DNA of 64,000 bases from assembly GCA_022826885.1 (NCBI GenBank), contig JAJDUB010000020.1, positions 70,140 to 134,139 of the forward strand, read 5' to 3'. The position numbers and the translations under genes are program-made. Origin of the DNA: Gammaproteobacteria bacterium. GTDB taxonomy: Bacteria > Pseudomonadota > Gammaproteobacteria > Eutrophobiales > Eutrophobiaceae. Of the stretch, positions 53,195 to 61,218 are shown in pieces. Within the stretch, counting starts at the first letter, position 1, and the number at the start of each line of letters is the position of its first letter. Under the pieces are notes generated by a model. The model had not been told where the DNA came from. It saw nothing but the letters and a program-made list of their open reading frames with translations, and made no database searches.

Positions 53195-53602
53195 ATGGGG
53201 TCAAGAATGCAGACCATACCGGAAAACCTGAAATGCTGGAAATGCGGCGCCGGCCTGGATTACCTGCTGATGCCCCTGTCCAGGAGCGCTCACTGCAAGG
53301 CCTGCGAGGCCGCGCTGCATGTATGCAGGATGTGCCGGTTTTATGATCCCCGGGTTGCTAAACAGTGCCGTGAACCGGTCGCCGACGCGGTCAAGGACAA
53401 GGACAGGCCGAATTTCTGTGATTACCTCGAGCTAAACCCGGAGGCCTGGGAACCCGCTGACCATTCTGAAGCCGACGTGGCTGCTGCGGACCTGAATGAC
53501 CTGTTCGGTCTTGATACGGGGGAAGGGGCAAGCGCAACATCCGCAACTGCAGATCAGGCCAGGCAGGAACTTGACGACCTGTTCGGCCTGAAAGGCGACT
53601 AA
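53195..53602 (+). CDS. Conserved zinc-ribbon protein of unknown function
   Basis: A 135-residue soluble protein (131 from the second ATG at 53207). Counting from that ATG, cysteine pairs C10/C13, C30/C33, C40/C43 and C54/C71 suggest two zinc ribbons, the first in [19 protein letters not shown]. The C-terminal 50 residues are acidic and carry a repeated motif: [10 protein letters not shown] and, at the end, [10 protein letters not shown]. Repeated LxDLFGL peptides could be docking sites for a partner. I do not recognise the family. The gene is convergent with trpC with overlapping ends. Confidence 0.8.
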   Translation: MGSRMQTIPENLKCWKCGAGLDYLLMPLSRSAHCKACEAALHVCRMCRFYDPRVAKQCREPVADAVKDKDRPNFCDYLELNPEAWEPADHSEADVAAADLNDLFGLDTGEGASATSATADQARQELDDLFGLKGD

Positions 53603-54393
53603 CCAATCAATTCTCGCAGTTGCGCGCCGGGGTCGTCGGCCCTCAGTAACGCTTCACCGATCAGAAAGGCATGCACGTCACGGCTGCGCATGAGTTCGAT
53701 ATCCGCACGGCTGTGTATGCCGCTTTCCGTTACCACGGTCCGGTCCGGGAACATGTCCGGCATCAGGTCCAGGGTTGTCTGCAATGACGTTTCAAAAGTA
53801 TGCAGGTCACGGTTGTTAATTCCTATGAGGGGCGTTCGCAGCAATAATGCGCGTTCCAGTTCTTCGCGGTTGTGTACTTCCACCAGTACGTCAAGGCCGA
53901 TACCGGCCGCGGTTGCCGCAAGGTCCTGCATGCGCGCATCGTCCAGCGCCGCCACGATCAGCAATATGCAGTCCGCACCGATGGCTCTTGCCTCGTAGAC
54001 CTGGTACGGGTCGATGATGAAATCCTTGCGCAATACCGGCAGGCGGGTTGTTGCCCCGGCCTGTTGCAGGTGCAGGTCCGAACCCTGGAAAAACTGCTCA
54101 TCGGTCAGTACGGAGAGGCACACGGCGCCCGCTTCGGTATAGGTTTGGGCAAGTCCGGCCGGGTCGAAATCCGGCCGGATGACGCCCTTGCTGGGGGAGG
54201 CCTTCTTGATCTCGGCGATGACCGCGGGCCGGCCGTTTTCAATCGCTGTGCGCACGGAGTTGTAAAACCCCCGGCAAGGACCGATATCCCCAATCTCCCG
54301 CTTCAGTTGTTCCAGGGGCAGCGACTCTTTTCTTGCGGCCACCCACTCCCGCTTGTATTCCAGTATGGTCGCCAGGATGTCAGTTGTATTCAC
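53599..54393 (-). CDS. trpC: Indole-3-glycerol phosphate synthase (TrpC)
   Basis: TrpC closes the indole ring in tryptophan synthesis. The 264-residue TIM-barrel has [60 protein letters not shown] and [17 protein letters not shown], which include the catalytic lysines and glutamates. It is a monofunctional enzyme without a TrpF domain. It is last in the rpe-trpG-trpD-trpC run. An R1-type repeat lies in the 55-base gap between trpD and trpC. Confidence 0.95.
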   Translation of the reverse strand: MNTTDILATILEYKREWVAARKESLPLEQLKREIGDIGPCRGFYNSVRTAIENGRPAVIAEIKKASPSKGVIRPDFDPAGLAQTYTEAGAVCLSVLTDEQFFQGSDLHLQQAGATTRLPVLRKDFIIDPYQVYEARAIGADCILLIVAALDDARMQDLAATAAGIGLDVLVEVHNREELERALLLRTPLIGINNRDLHTFETSLQTTLDLMPDMFPDRTVVTESGIHSRADIELMRSRDVHAFLIGEALLRADDPGAQLRELIG

Positions 54394-54410
54394 TGTAATT
54401 ATCCCCGAGA

Positions 54411-54435
54411 GGGGACTGATTAAAAATCTGTCCCC
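54411..54435. repeat. R1-family palindrome between trpD and trpC
   Basis: Arms GGGGACTGATT and AATCTGTCCCC pair with one mismatch around a short centre. In the trp operon it could attenuate transcription into trpC or stabilise the trpD mRNA end. Confidence 0.75.
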
Positions 54436-54448
54436 GGAGAGTGATTAG

Positions 54449-55474
54449 TCAGCCCGCCAGCCGGGTGGTCAGGGACGCAAGCTCCTGTAATTTTTTCAAT
54501 GCCTGTCCCGAGGCAATGGCCTGCCCGGCGAGTTCGACCCCCTGTTCCATGTCCGGCGTGAGGCCGGCCACGTAAATGGCGGCGCCGGCGTTGAGCAATA
54601 CGACATCTCTGGCCGGCCCCGGGTTATCCTCGAGCACCGACAGCATCATGTCGCGGCTTTCTTCGGCGCTGTTGATGATCAGGTCTGACAAGGCCCCAGG
54701 TTGTATTCCGAATTGTTGCGGCGTTACCTGGTATTTGGCGATATGCCCGTCCTTGAGTTCGACCACCTCGGTTGCAGACGAGTTGCTGATCTCATCAAGC
54801 CCGTCCAGGGAGCGCGCCACCATGCTGTGCTCACTGCCCAGCCGTTGCAGCACCCGGGCAAATACATCCAGCATGTCCGCCTGGTACACACCAATCAACT
54901 GGCGTTTGACGTAGGCCGGGTTCGTCAACGGACCCAGCAGGTTGAATATGCTGCGCGTCGCCAGTTCCCGGCGCGGCCCCGCCGCGTACCGGGTTGCCGG
55001 ATGGTGGGCAGGGGCGAACATGTAACCCACGCCGATCCGGTTGATGCAGTCCGCCACGTGCTCCGGTTTCAGTCCCAGCTTGACGCCGGCCTGCTCCAGC
55101 ACGTCGGCGCTGCCGGAAATGCCGGAAATGGAACGGTTATTGTGCTTTGCGACCTTCCCTCCGGCGGCCGCGATGACGAACGAGGCAGCGGTGGAAATAT
55201 TGAATGTACGCGCGCCGTCGCCACCCGTGCCGACTATGTCGACCAGGTGCGGATGGTCGACGTGCACCCTCACGGCAAATTCACGCATAACCGCCGCCGC
55301 CGCGCTGATTTCCTCAATGGTCTCGCCTTTCATCCGCAGGGCCACCAGGAACCCGCCGATTTGCGCATCCGTCAGCTTCCCGGACATCATGTCCTGCATG
55401 ACGGCCCGCATGGTGGAATCGGGCAGGTCGCCGCCGTTGATGACTTCGTTCAAGGCGGACCGGAAATTCATCAA
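54449..55474 (-). CDS. trpD: Anthranilate phosphoribosyltransferase (TrpD)
   Basis: TrpD joins anthranilate to PRPP. The 341-residue protein has [41 protein letters not shown] (PRPP loop and KHG-like element), [29 protein letters not shown], and [16 protein letters not shown], all standard. The start overlaps the trpG stop by four bases. It is separate from TrpG, unlike the fused enteric enzyme. Confidence 0.95.
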   Translation of the reverse strand: MMNFRSALNEVINGGDLPDSTMRAVMQDMMSGKLTDAQIGGFLVALRMKGETIEEISAAAAVMREFAVRVHVDHPHLVDIVGTGGDGARTFNISTAASFVIAAAGGKVAKHNNRSISGISGSADVLEQAGVKLGLKPEHVADCINRIGVGYMFAPAHHPATRYAAGPRRELATRSIFNLLGPLTNPAYVKRQLIGVYQADMLDVFARVLQRLGSEHSMVARSLDGLDEISNSSATEVVELKDGHIAKYQVTPQQFGIQPGALSDLIINSAEESRDMMLSVLEDNPGPARDVVLLNAGAAIYVAGLTPDMEQGVELAGQAIASGQALKKLQELASLTTRLAG

Positions 55475-56058
55475 TGCACGTCCATCTGCAGAAAGTTCCT
55501 GAGCAGGTCATGGCCGAACGTCGTCAGGATCGATTCAGGGTGAAACTGCACCCCGTAAACGGGAAGATCCTTATGCCTTACCCCCATGATCTCGTCAATG
55601 TCCCCGCTTTCCGTCCGGGTCCAGGCCGTAATTTCCAGGCAATCGGGCAGTGATGCCTGCTCAATCACCAGGGAATGGTAACGGGTCGCCACAAACGGAC
55701 TTTCCAGGCCGCTGAACACATCCGAATTCCGGTGATGGATATCGGACGTCTTGCCGTGCATGATTCGGTCGGCGTGAACTATGCGCCCTCCCAGCGCCTG
55801 CCCGATGCTCTGGTGTCCCAGGCACACTCCCAGAATGGGGATCTTATCCATGAACTCATTGATCACGGCAACAGATATCCCGGCTTCATTCGGGGTACAG
55901 GGTCCGGGCGAAATCACGATATGTTCCGGTTCCAGTTCGCGGATTTGCTCCAGGGTAATCTGATCATTCCGGTATACGCTCACTTCCTGGTCCAGTTCGC
56001 CGAAGTACTGGACCAGGTTGTAGGTAAAGGAATCGTAATTATCGATCATCAACAACAT
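55471..56058 (-). CDS. trpG: Glutamine amidotransferase TrpG/PabA
   Basis: The amidotransferase subunit that feeds ammonia to anthranilate synthase, and in many bacteria also to aminodeoxychorismate synthase. The 195-residue protein has the class I triad: Cys in [15 protein letters not shown] and the His-Glu pair in [13 protein letters not shown]. The start is [23 protein letters not shown]. No trpE or pabB is nearby, so its large subunit is encoded elsewhere. rpe ends six bases upstream. Confidence 0.94.
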   Translation of the reverse strand: MLLMIDNYDSFTYNLVQYFGELDQEVSVYRNDQITLEQIRELEPEHIVISPGPCTPNEAGISVAVINEFMDKIPILGVCLGHQSIGQALGGRIVHADRIMHGKTSDIHHRNSDVFSGLESPFVATRYHSLVIEQASLPDCLEITAWTRTESGDIDEIMGVRHKDLPVYGVQFHPESILTTFGHDLLRNFLQMDVH

Positions 56059-56064
56059 CGATTC

Positions 56065-56736
56065 TCACCCGGCCCGGGCTAATTCCTGCCTCATCGCGCC
56101 GATTACACCGGCATAATCATCACTGCCGAACACAGCCGAGCCGGCTACAAACGTATCCGCCCCGGCAGCGGCGATTTCCGCGATGTTATCCACTTTCACA
56201 CCGCCATCGATCTCAAGCCGGATATCCCTGCCGGACGCGTCGATGATATCTCTTGCGGCCCGTAACTTGTCCAGCGCGGCTGGAATGAACCCCTGTCCGC
56301 CGAAACCGGGGTTGACGGACATGATCAATATCATGTCAATCTTGTCGATGACGTGCAGGACATGGTCCAGCGGCGTTGCCGGATTGAACACCAGCCCGGC
56401 GCGGCAACCTTGATCTTTTACCAGTTGCAGGGTGCGGTCGACGTGGCGGCTCGCCTCCGGGTGGAAGGTGATGATATCGGCCCCGGCCGCGGCGAACTCC
56501 GGGATGATCCGGTCCACCGGTTCGATCATCAGGTGCACGTCCATGGGCGCAGTTATCCCATAATCCCGCAGGGCGCGCACGACCACCGGGCCGAACGTCA
56601 GGTTGGGCACGTAGTGGTTATCCATCACGTCCACGTGGATGTAATCGGCGCCGGCCGCAACGACCGCTTCCACTTCCCGGCCCAGCCGGGCCAGATCGGC
56701 AGACAGTATCGATGGGGCAATAACGTAATCGGACAT
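56065..56736 (-). CDS. rpe: Ribulose-phosphate 3-epimerase (Rpe)
   Basis: Rpe interconverts ribulose-5-phosphate and xylulose-5-phosphate in the pentose phosphate pathway. The 223-residue TIM barrel has [42 protein letters not shown] with metal ligands, [47 protein letters not shown] and [12 protein letters not shown]. Relatives often have gph and trpE between rpe and trpG; here rpe abuts trpG directly. Confidence 0.96.
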   Translation of the reverse strand: MSDYVIAPSILSADLARLGREVEAVVAAGADYIHVDVMDNHYVPNLTFGPVVVRALRDYGITAPMDVHLMIEPVDRIIPEFAAAGADIITFHPEASRHVDRTLQLVKDQGCRAGLVFNPATPLDHVLHVIDKIDMILIMSVNPGFGGQGFIPAALDKLRAARDIIDASGRDIRLEIDGGVKVDNIAEIAAAGADTFVAGSAVFGSDDYAGVIGAMRQELARAG

Positions 56737-56773
56737 AAGCGCGGATTATATAGAACTTGGAACAGCGCGGCTA

Positions 56774-57865
56774 TCAGACGTTAAACCGGAACAGGACCAC
56801 GTCGCCGTCCCGGACGATGTAGTCCTTTCCTTCAAGGCGCCACTTGCCAGCATTTTTTGCGCCCTGTTCGCCCTGGTGTTCAATGAAATCATCATAGGCG
56901 ACGACCTCTGCCCGGATGAAACCCTTCTCGAAATCCGTGTGGATGACGCCGGCGGCGCCGGCGGCACCGGTTCCCTTCCTGATGGTCCAGGCCCGGACTT
57001 CACGAGACATCGTGGAAAAAAAGGTGTGCAGTCCCAATATGTCGTAACCGGCGCGGACCAACCGGTTCAAACCGGGTTCGGATAAACCAAGGTCACCCAG
57101 AAATTCCGTTTTGCCCGCTTCGTCCAGTTCGCCGATCTCGGTCTCGATCACGGCGGATATGGCGATTAACCCGGCGCCGTCCGTTGCGGCGCGGCGCGCC
57201 AGTCGGTCCAGCCATAGGTTGGCCGTGATTCCGGTTTCCTCCACGTTGGCGATATACAGCATGCTTTTTTCCGTCAGCAAGCCCAGTTCGCTGGCCAGGT
57301 CACGCTCGGCGGCGCCCGCAGGCAATGACCTGGCAGGCGCGCCCGTATCGATATGCGCGGCCAGGGAGGCCAGTAACTCACAGCGTTGCGCCGCCGGCCC
57401 GTCACCGGTCTTCGCGACTTTTTCAGCTTTTTGCGAAGCCCGCTGCAAGGTTTCCAGGTCTGCCAGGGACAGTTCCGTATGGATTACATCCAGGTCGGCA
57501 AGCGGATCTATCCTGCCGCTGACATGGGTAATATTGTCATCCTCAAAGCAGCGCAATACCTGGGCTATGGCGTGGGTCTCGCGAATATGCCCGAGAAATT
57601 TGTTGCCGAGCCCTTCTCCTCTTGAAGCGCCGGCCGCCAGGCCGGCGATGTCGACAAACTCCACATGGGCAGGAACAACCCGTTCCGGCCTGACTATTCG
57701 GGCGATTGCCTGTAACCGGGGGTCGGGCACCGGAACAATGCCGGTATTAGGTTCGATGGTGCAAAAGGGGTAATTTTCGGCACTCACCCCGGCGCGGGTC
57801 AAGGCATTGAACAGGGTGGACTTGCCCACGTTGGGCAATCCCACGATCCCGCATTTGAATCCCAT
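56774..57865 (-). CDS. ychF: Redox-regulated ATPase YchF (Obg family)
   Basis: A 363-residue P-loop protein that prefers ATP to GTP and binds ribosomes. It has G1 GLPNVGKST, the YchF signature NYPFCTIEPNTGIVPVPDPRL, FVDIAGLAAGASRGEGLGNKFL, and the C-terminal TGS domain (LLGLHTFFSTMSREVRAWTIRKGTGAAGAAGVIHTDFEKGFIRAEV region). NxxE specificity appears in IANVEE. The ATG overlaps the pth stop by one base (TGATG), the conserved pth-ychF coupling. Confidence 0.96.
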   Translation of the reverse strand: MGFKCGIVGLPNVGKSTLFNALTRAGVSAENYPFCTIEPNTGIVPVPDPRLQAIARIVRPERVVPAHVEFVDIAGLAAGASRGEGLGNKFLGHIRETHAIAQVLRCFEDDNITHVSGRIDPLADLDVIHTELSLADLETLQRASQKAEKVAKTGDGPAAQRCELLASLAAHIDTGAPARSLPAGAAERDLASELGLLTEKSMLYIANVEETGITANLWLDRLARRAATDGAGLIAISAVIETEIGELDEAGKTEFLGDLGLSEPGLNRLVRAGYDILGLHTFFSTMSREVRAWTIRKGTGAAGAAGVIHTDFEKGFIRAEVVAYDDFIEHQGEQGAKNAGKWRLEGKDYIVRDGDVVLFRFNV

Positions 57866-58440
57866 CAGCTTTCTTGTTGCGTGTGCAGGCGGGTCATGGC
57901 CTTGTCGGGCTCACCTGCGAACAACAGGGGCAGGGCCTCCAGGCCTTTATCTATTGCGCTGCCGATCAATTCCGTATCGCCGCCGTCAGGCCTGCCCAGC
58001 ACATGCGCCAGCACCCGGGTCTTGTCCCCCGGATGGCTGACGCCTATTCTCAATCTCAGGTAGTCGCTGTCGCCAAGTTTTTCACTGATGTCCCGCAGCC
58101 CCTTGTGGCCGCCATGGCCGCCGCCTGTTTTCAGGCGAATCACGCCGGCATCCAGATCTATCTCATCGTGGACAACCAGGATCCCGGCGGTTTCTATCCG
58201 GTAATAATCGGCAACGGCCCGGAGCGCGCGTCCGCTGCTGTTCATATACGTTGCCGGCTTGAAAAGGAGGCAATCCACGTCCGGAGACCTGATTTGGGCA
58301 AGCTCACCGAAAAACTTTTTATCGGTCGCAAACCGGACCTTGTGTTCCTCAGCAAGCCTGTCGACAAACCAGAAGCCAGCGTTGTGGCGCGTTGCCGAAT
58401 AATCCGCGCCGGGATTACCCAGGCCCGCAATGAGCTTCAG
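57865..58440 (-). CDS. pth: Peptidyl-tRNA hydrolase (Pth), non-canonical start
   Basis: Pth recycles peptidyl-tRNA released from stalled ribosomes. The family core is intact: LKLIAGLGNPGADYSATRHN with the catalytic histidine, FKPATYMNSSG, VHDEIDLDAG and KTGGGHGGHKGLRDI. The N-terminal part must be read through 58278-58440, upstream of the first GTG, because it is clearly pth sequence. No ATG, GTG or TTG occurs in frame before it near the rplY stop. Candidates are CTG 58440, ATC 58455 and ATA 58461; CTG gives 191 residues, close to the normal 194. I placed the start at CTG tentatively. AGAGG at 58466-58470 is the nearest ribosome-binding-like site. Confidence 0.85.
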   Translation of the reverse strand: MKLIAGLGNPGADYSATRHNAGFWFVDRLAEEHKVRFATDKKFFGELAQIRSPDVDCLLFKPATYMNSSGRALRAVADYYRIETAGILVVHDEIDLDAGVIRLKTGGGHGGHKGLRDISEKLGDSDYLRLRIGVSHPGDKTRVLAHVLGRPDGGDTELIGSAIDKGLEALPLLFAGEPDKAMTRLHTQQES

Positions 58441-58457
58441 AGCGGACCGTTCGATCT

Positions 58458-59129
58458 CTATTCGTCCTCTGTCTGTTCCGTTGCCTCCGGCTCCATCTCT
58501 TCCAGTCCTTCCTCCATCTCTTCTTCTTCCTCTTCCTCCTCTTCGAGGATTCCTTTAGGCAGGCTCACGGTCGCCACCGATGCCGAAGCGTCTCCGCCGG
58601 ACAGCAACGCATAAATTTCCACTCCTTCGGGCAGGACGATATCGCTGAGATGCACGGATTCGCCCAGGTTTACGTTTGCCAGGTCCACATCGATGTATTC
58701 AGGCAGATCCCTGGGCAGACAACTGATTTCCAGCTCGGTCATGATGCGGCTTATGACTCCGCCGCCGCTCTTTACACCCACACATTGCTGCTCATTGAGA
58801 AAATGAAGCGGCACCCGCATGGTGATTTTCTGTTTCTCATCTATGCGCTGAAAATCGATATGCAGAATGTCAGGTTTATAAGGATGTCTTTGTAAATCCT
58901 TTACTACTACCTGTTCACTCTGCGCATCCACATTGAGCGTCAGGACGCTCGAGTAAAAAGCCTCATGATCGAGCTGGTGCAACACCTCGTCATGAGACAA
59001 CGAAATAGACTGGGGCTCTTTACTGGCGCCGTAAACGGTGCCGGGAATTCTGCCCGAACGCCGCAGGCGACGGCTTGCGCCCTTTCCCAGTTTGGTCCGG
59101 GACTCTGCCCTTAGTTCGTAAGCTTGCAT
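58458..59129 (-). CDS. rplY: Large-subunit ribosomal protein bL25 (CTC form)
   Basis: bL25 binds 5S rRNA. From ATG 59129 (MQAYELRAESRTKLGKGASRRLRRSGRIPGTVYG) it is 223 residues, the long form with the TL5/CTC second beta domain (LEISCLPRDLPEYIDVDLANVNLGESVHLSDIVLPEGVEI). The last 30 residues are strongly acidic, with a run of nine glutamates beginning about residue 191. The TTG at 59147 is in frame but GAGAGTG suits the ATG. It lies between prs and pth, as in Pseudomonas. Confidence 0.94.
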   Translation of the reverse strand: MQAYELRAESRTKLGKGASRRLRRSGRIPGTVYGASKEPQSISLSHDEVLHQLDHEAFYSSVLTLNVDAQSEQVVVKDLQRHPYKPDILHIDFQRIDEKQKITMRVPLHFLNEQQCVGVKSGGGVISRIMTELEISCLPRDLPEYIDVDLANVNLGESVHLSDIVLPEGVEIYALLSGGDASASVATVSLPKGILEEEEEEEEEMEEGLEEMEPEATEQTEDE

Positions 59130-59139
59130 TTCATCACTC

Positions 59140-60093
59140 TCAATCAATAAACATTGAACTCAGCGATTCTCCCTCGGAAATCCGGCGGATACTTTCCGCA
59201 AGCATCGTCGCAACGCTGAGTTGGCGGATTTTACCACATTCGGCGGCAGCGTCGCGCAACGGGATGGTATCCGTGACGACCAGTTCATCCAGTTCCGAAG
59301 ATCTGATATTTTCCAGCGCCTTGCCGGACAGCACCGGGTGTGTACAATACGCTACTACCCTGTGGGCGCCGAATTCCTTCAGGGCATTTGAAGCCTTGCA
59401 CAATGTGCCTGCCGTATCCACCATATCATCGACTATAATGCAGGTGCGGTCTTTCACGTCACCGATGATATTCATTACCTCCGCCTCGTTCGCCTTCGGC
59501 CTGCGTTTATCGATAATGGCCAGGTCCGTATCGTCCAGTTGCTTGGCGATGGCACGTGCCCGGACCACACCGCCCACGTCGGGTGACACCACGATTTGTC
59601 TTTCGTACTTGTGTTTCCATATATCACCCATCAACACCGGGGACGCGTATACGTTGTCCAGCGGCATATCGAAAAACCCCTGGATCTGATCGGCGTGCAG
59701 GTCCACTGTCAAGACCCTGGATATCCCCATGATCCCAATCATATCCGCCACTACCTTGGCCGTGATGGGCACCCTGGCGGACCTCGACCTGCGATCCTGG
59801 CGGGCATAGCCCATGTAGGGGATCACTGCCGTGACCCGCTCGGCCGATGCTCTCCTCAGAGCATCCGCCATGACCAGCAACTCCATCAGGTTGTCATTGG
59901 CCGGCGTACACAGGGACTGCAGGATAAACACGTTACGCCCGCGCACATTTTCGGCGATCTCCACCATGATCTCCCCGTCGCTGAAGCGGCCTACATCAAT
60001 CTTGCCCACGGGCATGTTCAGGTTGCGCGCAATATCTGCCGCCAGGGCCGGGTTGGCGTTTCCGGAAAACAGCATCACATCGACTAATGACAT
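59140..60093 (-). CDS. prs: Ribose-phosphate pyrophosphokinase (Prs)
   Basis: Prs makes PRPP for nucleotides, histidine and tryptophan. The 317-residue protein is standard: [78 protein letters not shown] and the PRPP-binding [11 protein letters not shown]. It follows tRNA-Gln by 31 bases on the same strand; cotranscription of the tRNA with prs is likely. PRPP is a substrate of TrpD three kilobases away, though the genes are not in one operon. Confidence 0.97.
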   Translation of the reverse strand: MSLVDVMLFSGNANPALAADIARNLNMPVGKIDVGRFSDGEIMVEIAENVRGRNVFILQSLCTPANDNLMELLVMADALRRASAERVTAVIPYMGYARQDRRSRSARVPITAKVVADMIGIMGISRVLTVDLHADQIQGFFDMPLDNVYASPVLMGDIWKHKYERQIVVSPDVGGVVRARAIAKQLDDTDLAIIDKRRPKANEAEVMNIIGDVKDRTCIIVDDMVDTAGTLCKASNALKEFGAHRVVAYCTHPVLSGKALENIRSSELDELVVTDTIPLRDAAAECGKIRQLSVATMLAESIRRISEGESLSSMFID

Positions 60094-60124
60094 AGATATT
60101 CCCTGCGGATAGTTAACGGTTATC

Positions 60125-60199
60125 TGGCTGGGGCGCCAGGATTCGAACCTGGGAATGCAGGGATCAAAACCCTGTGCCTTACCACTTGGCTACGCCCCA
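60125..60199 (-). tRNA. tRNA-Gln (UUG anticodon), CCA encoded
   Basis: On the minus strand the acceptor TGGGGCG pairs with CGCCCCA, the anticodon stem CAGGG/CCCTG holds loop TTTTGAT with anticodon TTG, and the T arm CCAGG/CCTGG encloses TTCGAAT. Discriminator G and CCA are encoded. Its place before prs matches Pseudomonas. Confidence 0.97.
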
Positions 60200-60244
60200 T
60201 TAAAACACGCGAACTTCGGCGCACTGCGGTTCAACGCCATAACC

Positions 60245-60278
60245 TGAAGAAACTCCGACCTGACAAGAGGTTTCTTCA
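60245..60278. repeat. Inverted repeat between tRNA-Gln and the DksA-like gene
   Basis: Perfect 9-base arms TGAAGAAAC and GTTTCTTCA flank a 16-base loop. It lies in the 129-base gap and may terminate the DksA-like transcript before the tRNA promoter. The rest of the gap shows no gene. Confidence 0.4.
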
Positions 60279-60328
60279 ATGAGATTGCGACGGAGAACGG
60301 CGGCGAATTTTGCAGTATAACACAACTG

Positions 60329-60595
60329 TCAGCGTAGTTGGCTGTCCTTGTTGGCGCGCCGGTTATAACCTCTCAGCGAGATCTGTTCCCTGTCATGAGT
60401 TGCCTGGCAGGTGACACAAAATCGCACACCCGGGACAGCCTGCCGCCGCGCTGCAGGAATCTTTTCCCCGCATTCCTCACACCAATCATGACTTTTACCT
60501 TCAGGAATATTACTGCGCGCCTGTCTTACCGCGTCTTCAATACTGGCGTCGATCTGTTCCTGTACCGCCCCGTCTCGTGACCATCCTCCAGCCAT
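60329..60595 (-). CDS. DksA/TraR-family zinc-finger protein (YbiI-like)
   Basis: An 88-residue protein from ATG 60595 (MAGGWSRDGAVQEQIDASIEDAVRQARSNIP), with GGAG seven bases upstream. The C4 zinc finger is CEECGEKIPAARRQAVPGVRFCVTCQ, and the end GYNRRANKDSQLR is the same as in E. coli YbiI. It lacks the long coiled-coil of DksA, so binding of RNA polymerase's secondary channel is uncertain. Its function is unsettled in all species. Confidence 0.9.
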   Translation of the reverse strand: MAGGWSRDGAVQEQIDASIEDAVRQARSNIPEGKSHDWCEECGEKIPAARRQAVPGVRFCVTCQATHDREQISLRGYNRRANKDSQLR

Positions 60596-60666
60596 CAGGT
60601 TCTCCAAAGTAAAGTCATCATCCCATAACTATAGCGCATTTTTTATCTTGTCTATCCTGTTCATCC

Positions 60667-61218
60667 ATGTTCAACATGAAGTATCATTTTCCGGTGAACT
60701 CCATGCGTCCCATCCTTGTACTGCTCGGTCTGCTGGCCTCCCTGCTCGCGTTGTGCGCATGGATTCTGTACATCCCCGAACCGATCAACGGTCATGGCAT
60801 GGCCCACCATACCGTGGATGGCATGCGCCAGGTTGGCGATATCCGCCAACAGAGTGACCCGGTCTTCGGTGTGGGTTATTTGCTTGGCGTATTGATCTAC
60901 CTGATCATCAGCGTTCTGGTCTATCTCGGGGTACGGCCGGCAAAACGCGACAGACTGTTATTGACGGCCCATACACTGGCGACGCTGCTGGTATTGGGTA
61001 TGTGGTCGTTTTTGATGTACCTGTTCCGGCAATACCTGCTCACAGGCGACCCCATGGTTATCGTTGCGTTCCCCTTGCCGACCCTCGTCATGCTGCTGGG
61101 TCTGTGGATAGCCCCGGTGTCGTTCTCATTAATCTATATCCTCGGGTTCAGGCGCTGGATATACACGCCGGAAGATGAAAAAACCTTTCGGGAACTCCTG
61201 GAAAGCAAACGGTCATGA
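60667..61218 (+). CDS. Small membrane protein coupled to a sodium:solute symporter
   Basis: A 183-residue protein (an ATG at 60676 is an alternative start) with about four hydrophobic segments: residues 13-35, 68-90, 97-119 and 128-157. The first loop, between segments 1 and 2, has an unusual PEPINGHGMAHHTVDGMRQVGDIRQQSD stretch, His/Gly/Met-rich. The C terminus is a short cytoplasmic tail. I do not recognise the family. Its stop overlaps the symporter start by four bases (ATGA), a strong sign of coupled translation and a possible subunit relation, like the small partners of acetate symporters. Confidence 0.75.
   Translation: MFNMKYHFPVNSMRPILVLLGLLASLLALCAWILYIPEPINGHGMAHHTVDGMRQVGDIRQQSDPVFGVGYLLGVLIYLIISVLVYLGVRPAKRDRLLLTAHTLATLLVLGMWSFLMYLFRQYLLTGDPMVIVAFPLPTLVMLLGLWIAPVSFSLIYILGFRRWIYTPEDEKTFRELLESKRS

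Noticed and set aside
57865-58278. Starting pth at GTG 58278 (137 residues)
   Set aside because: This would remove the GLGNPG strand and catalytic histidine that are clearly encoded upstream in the same frame.
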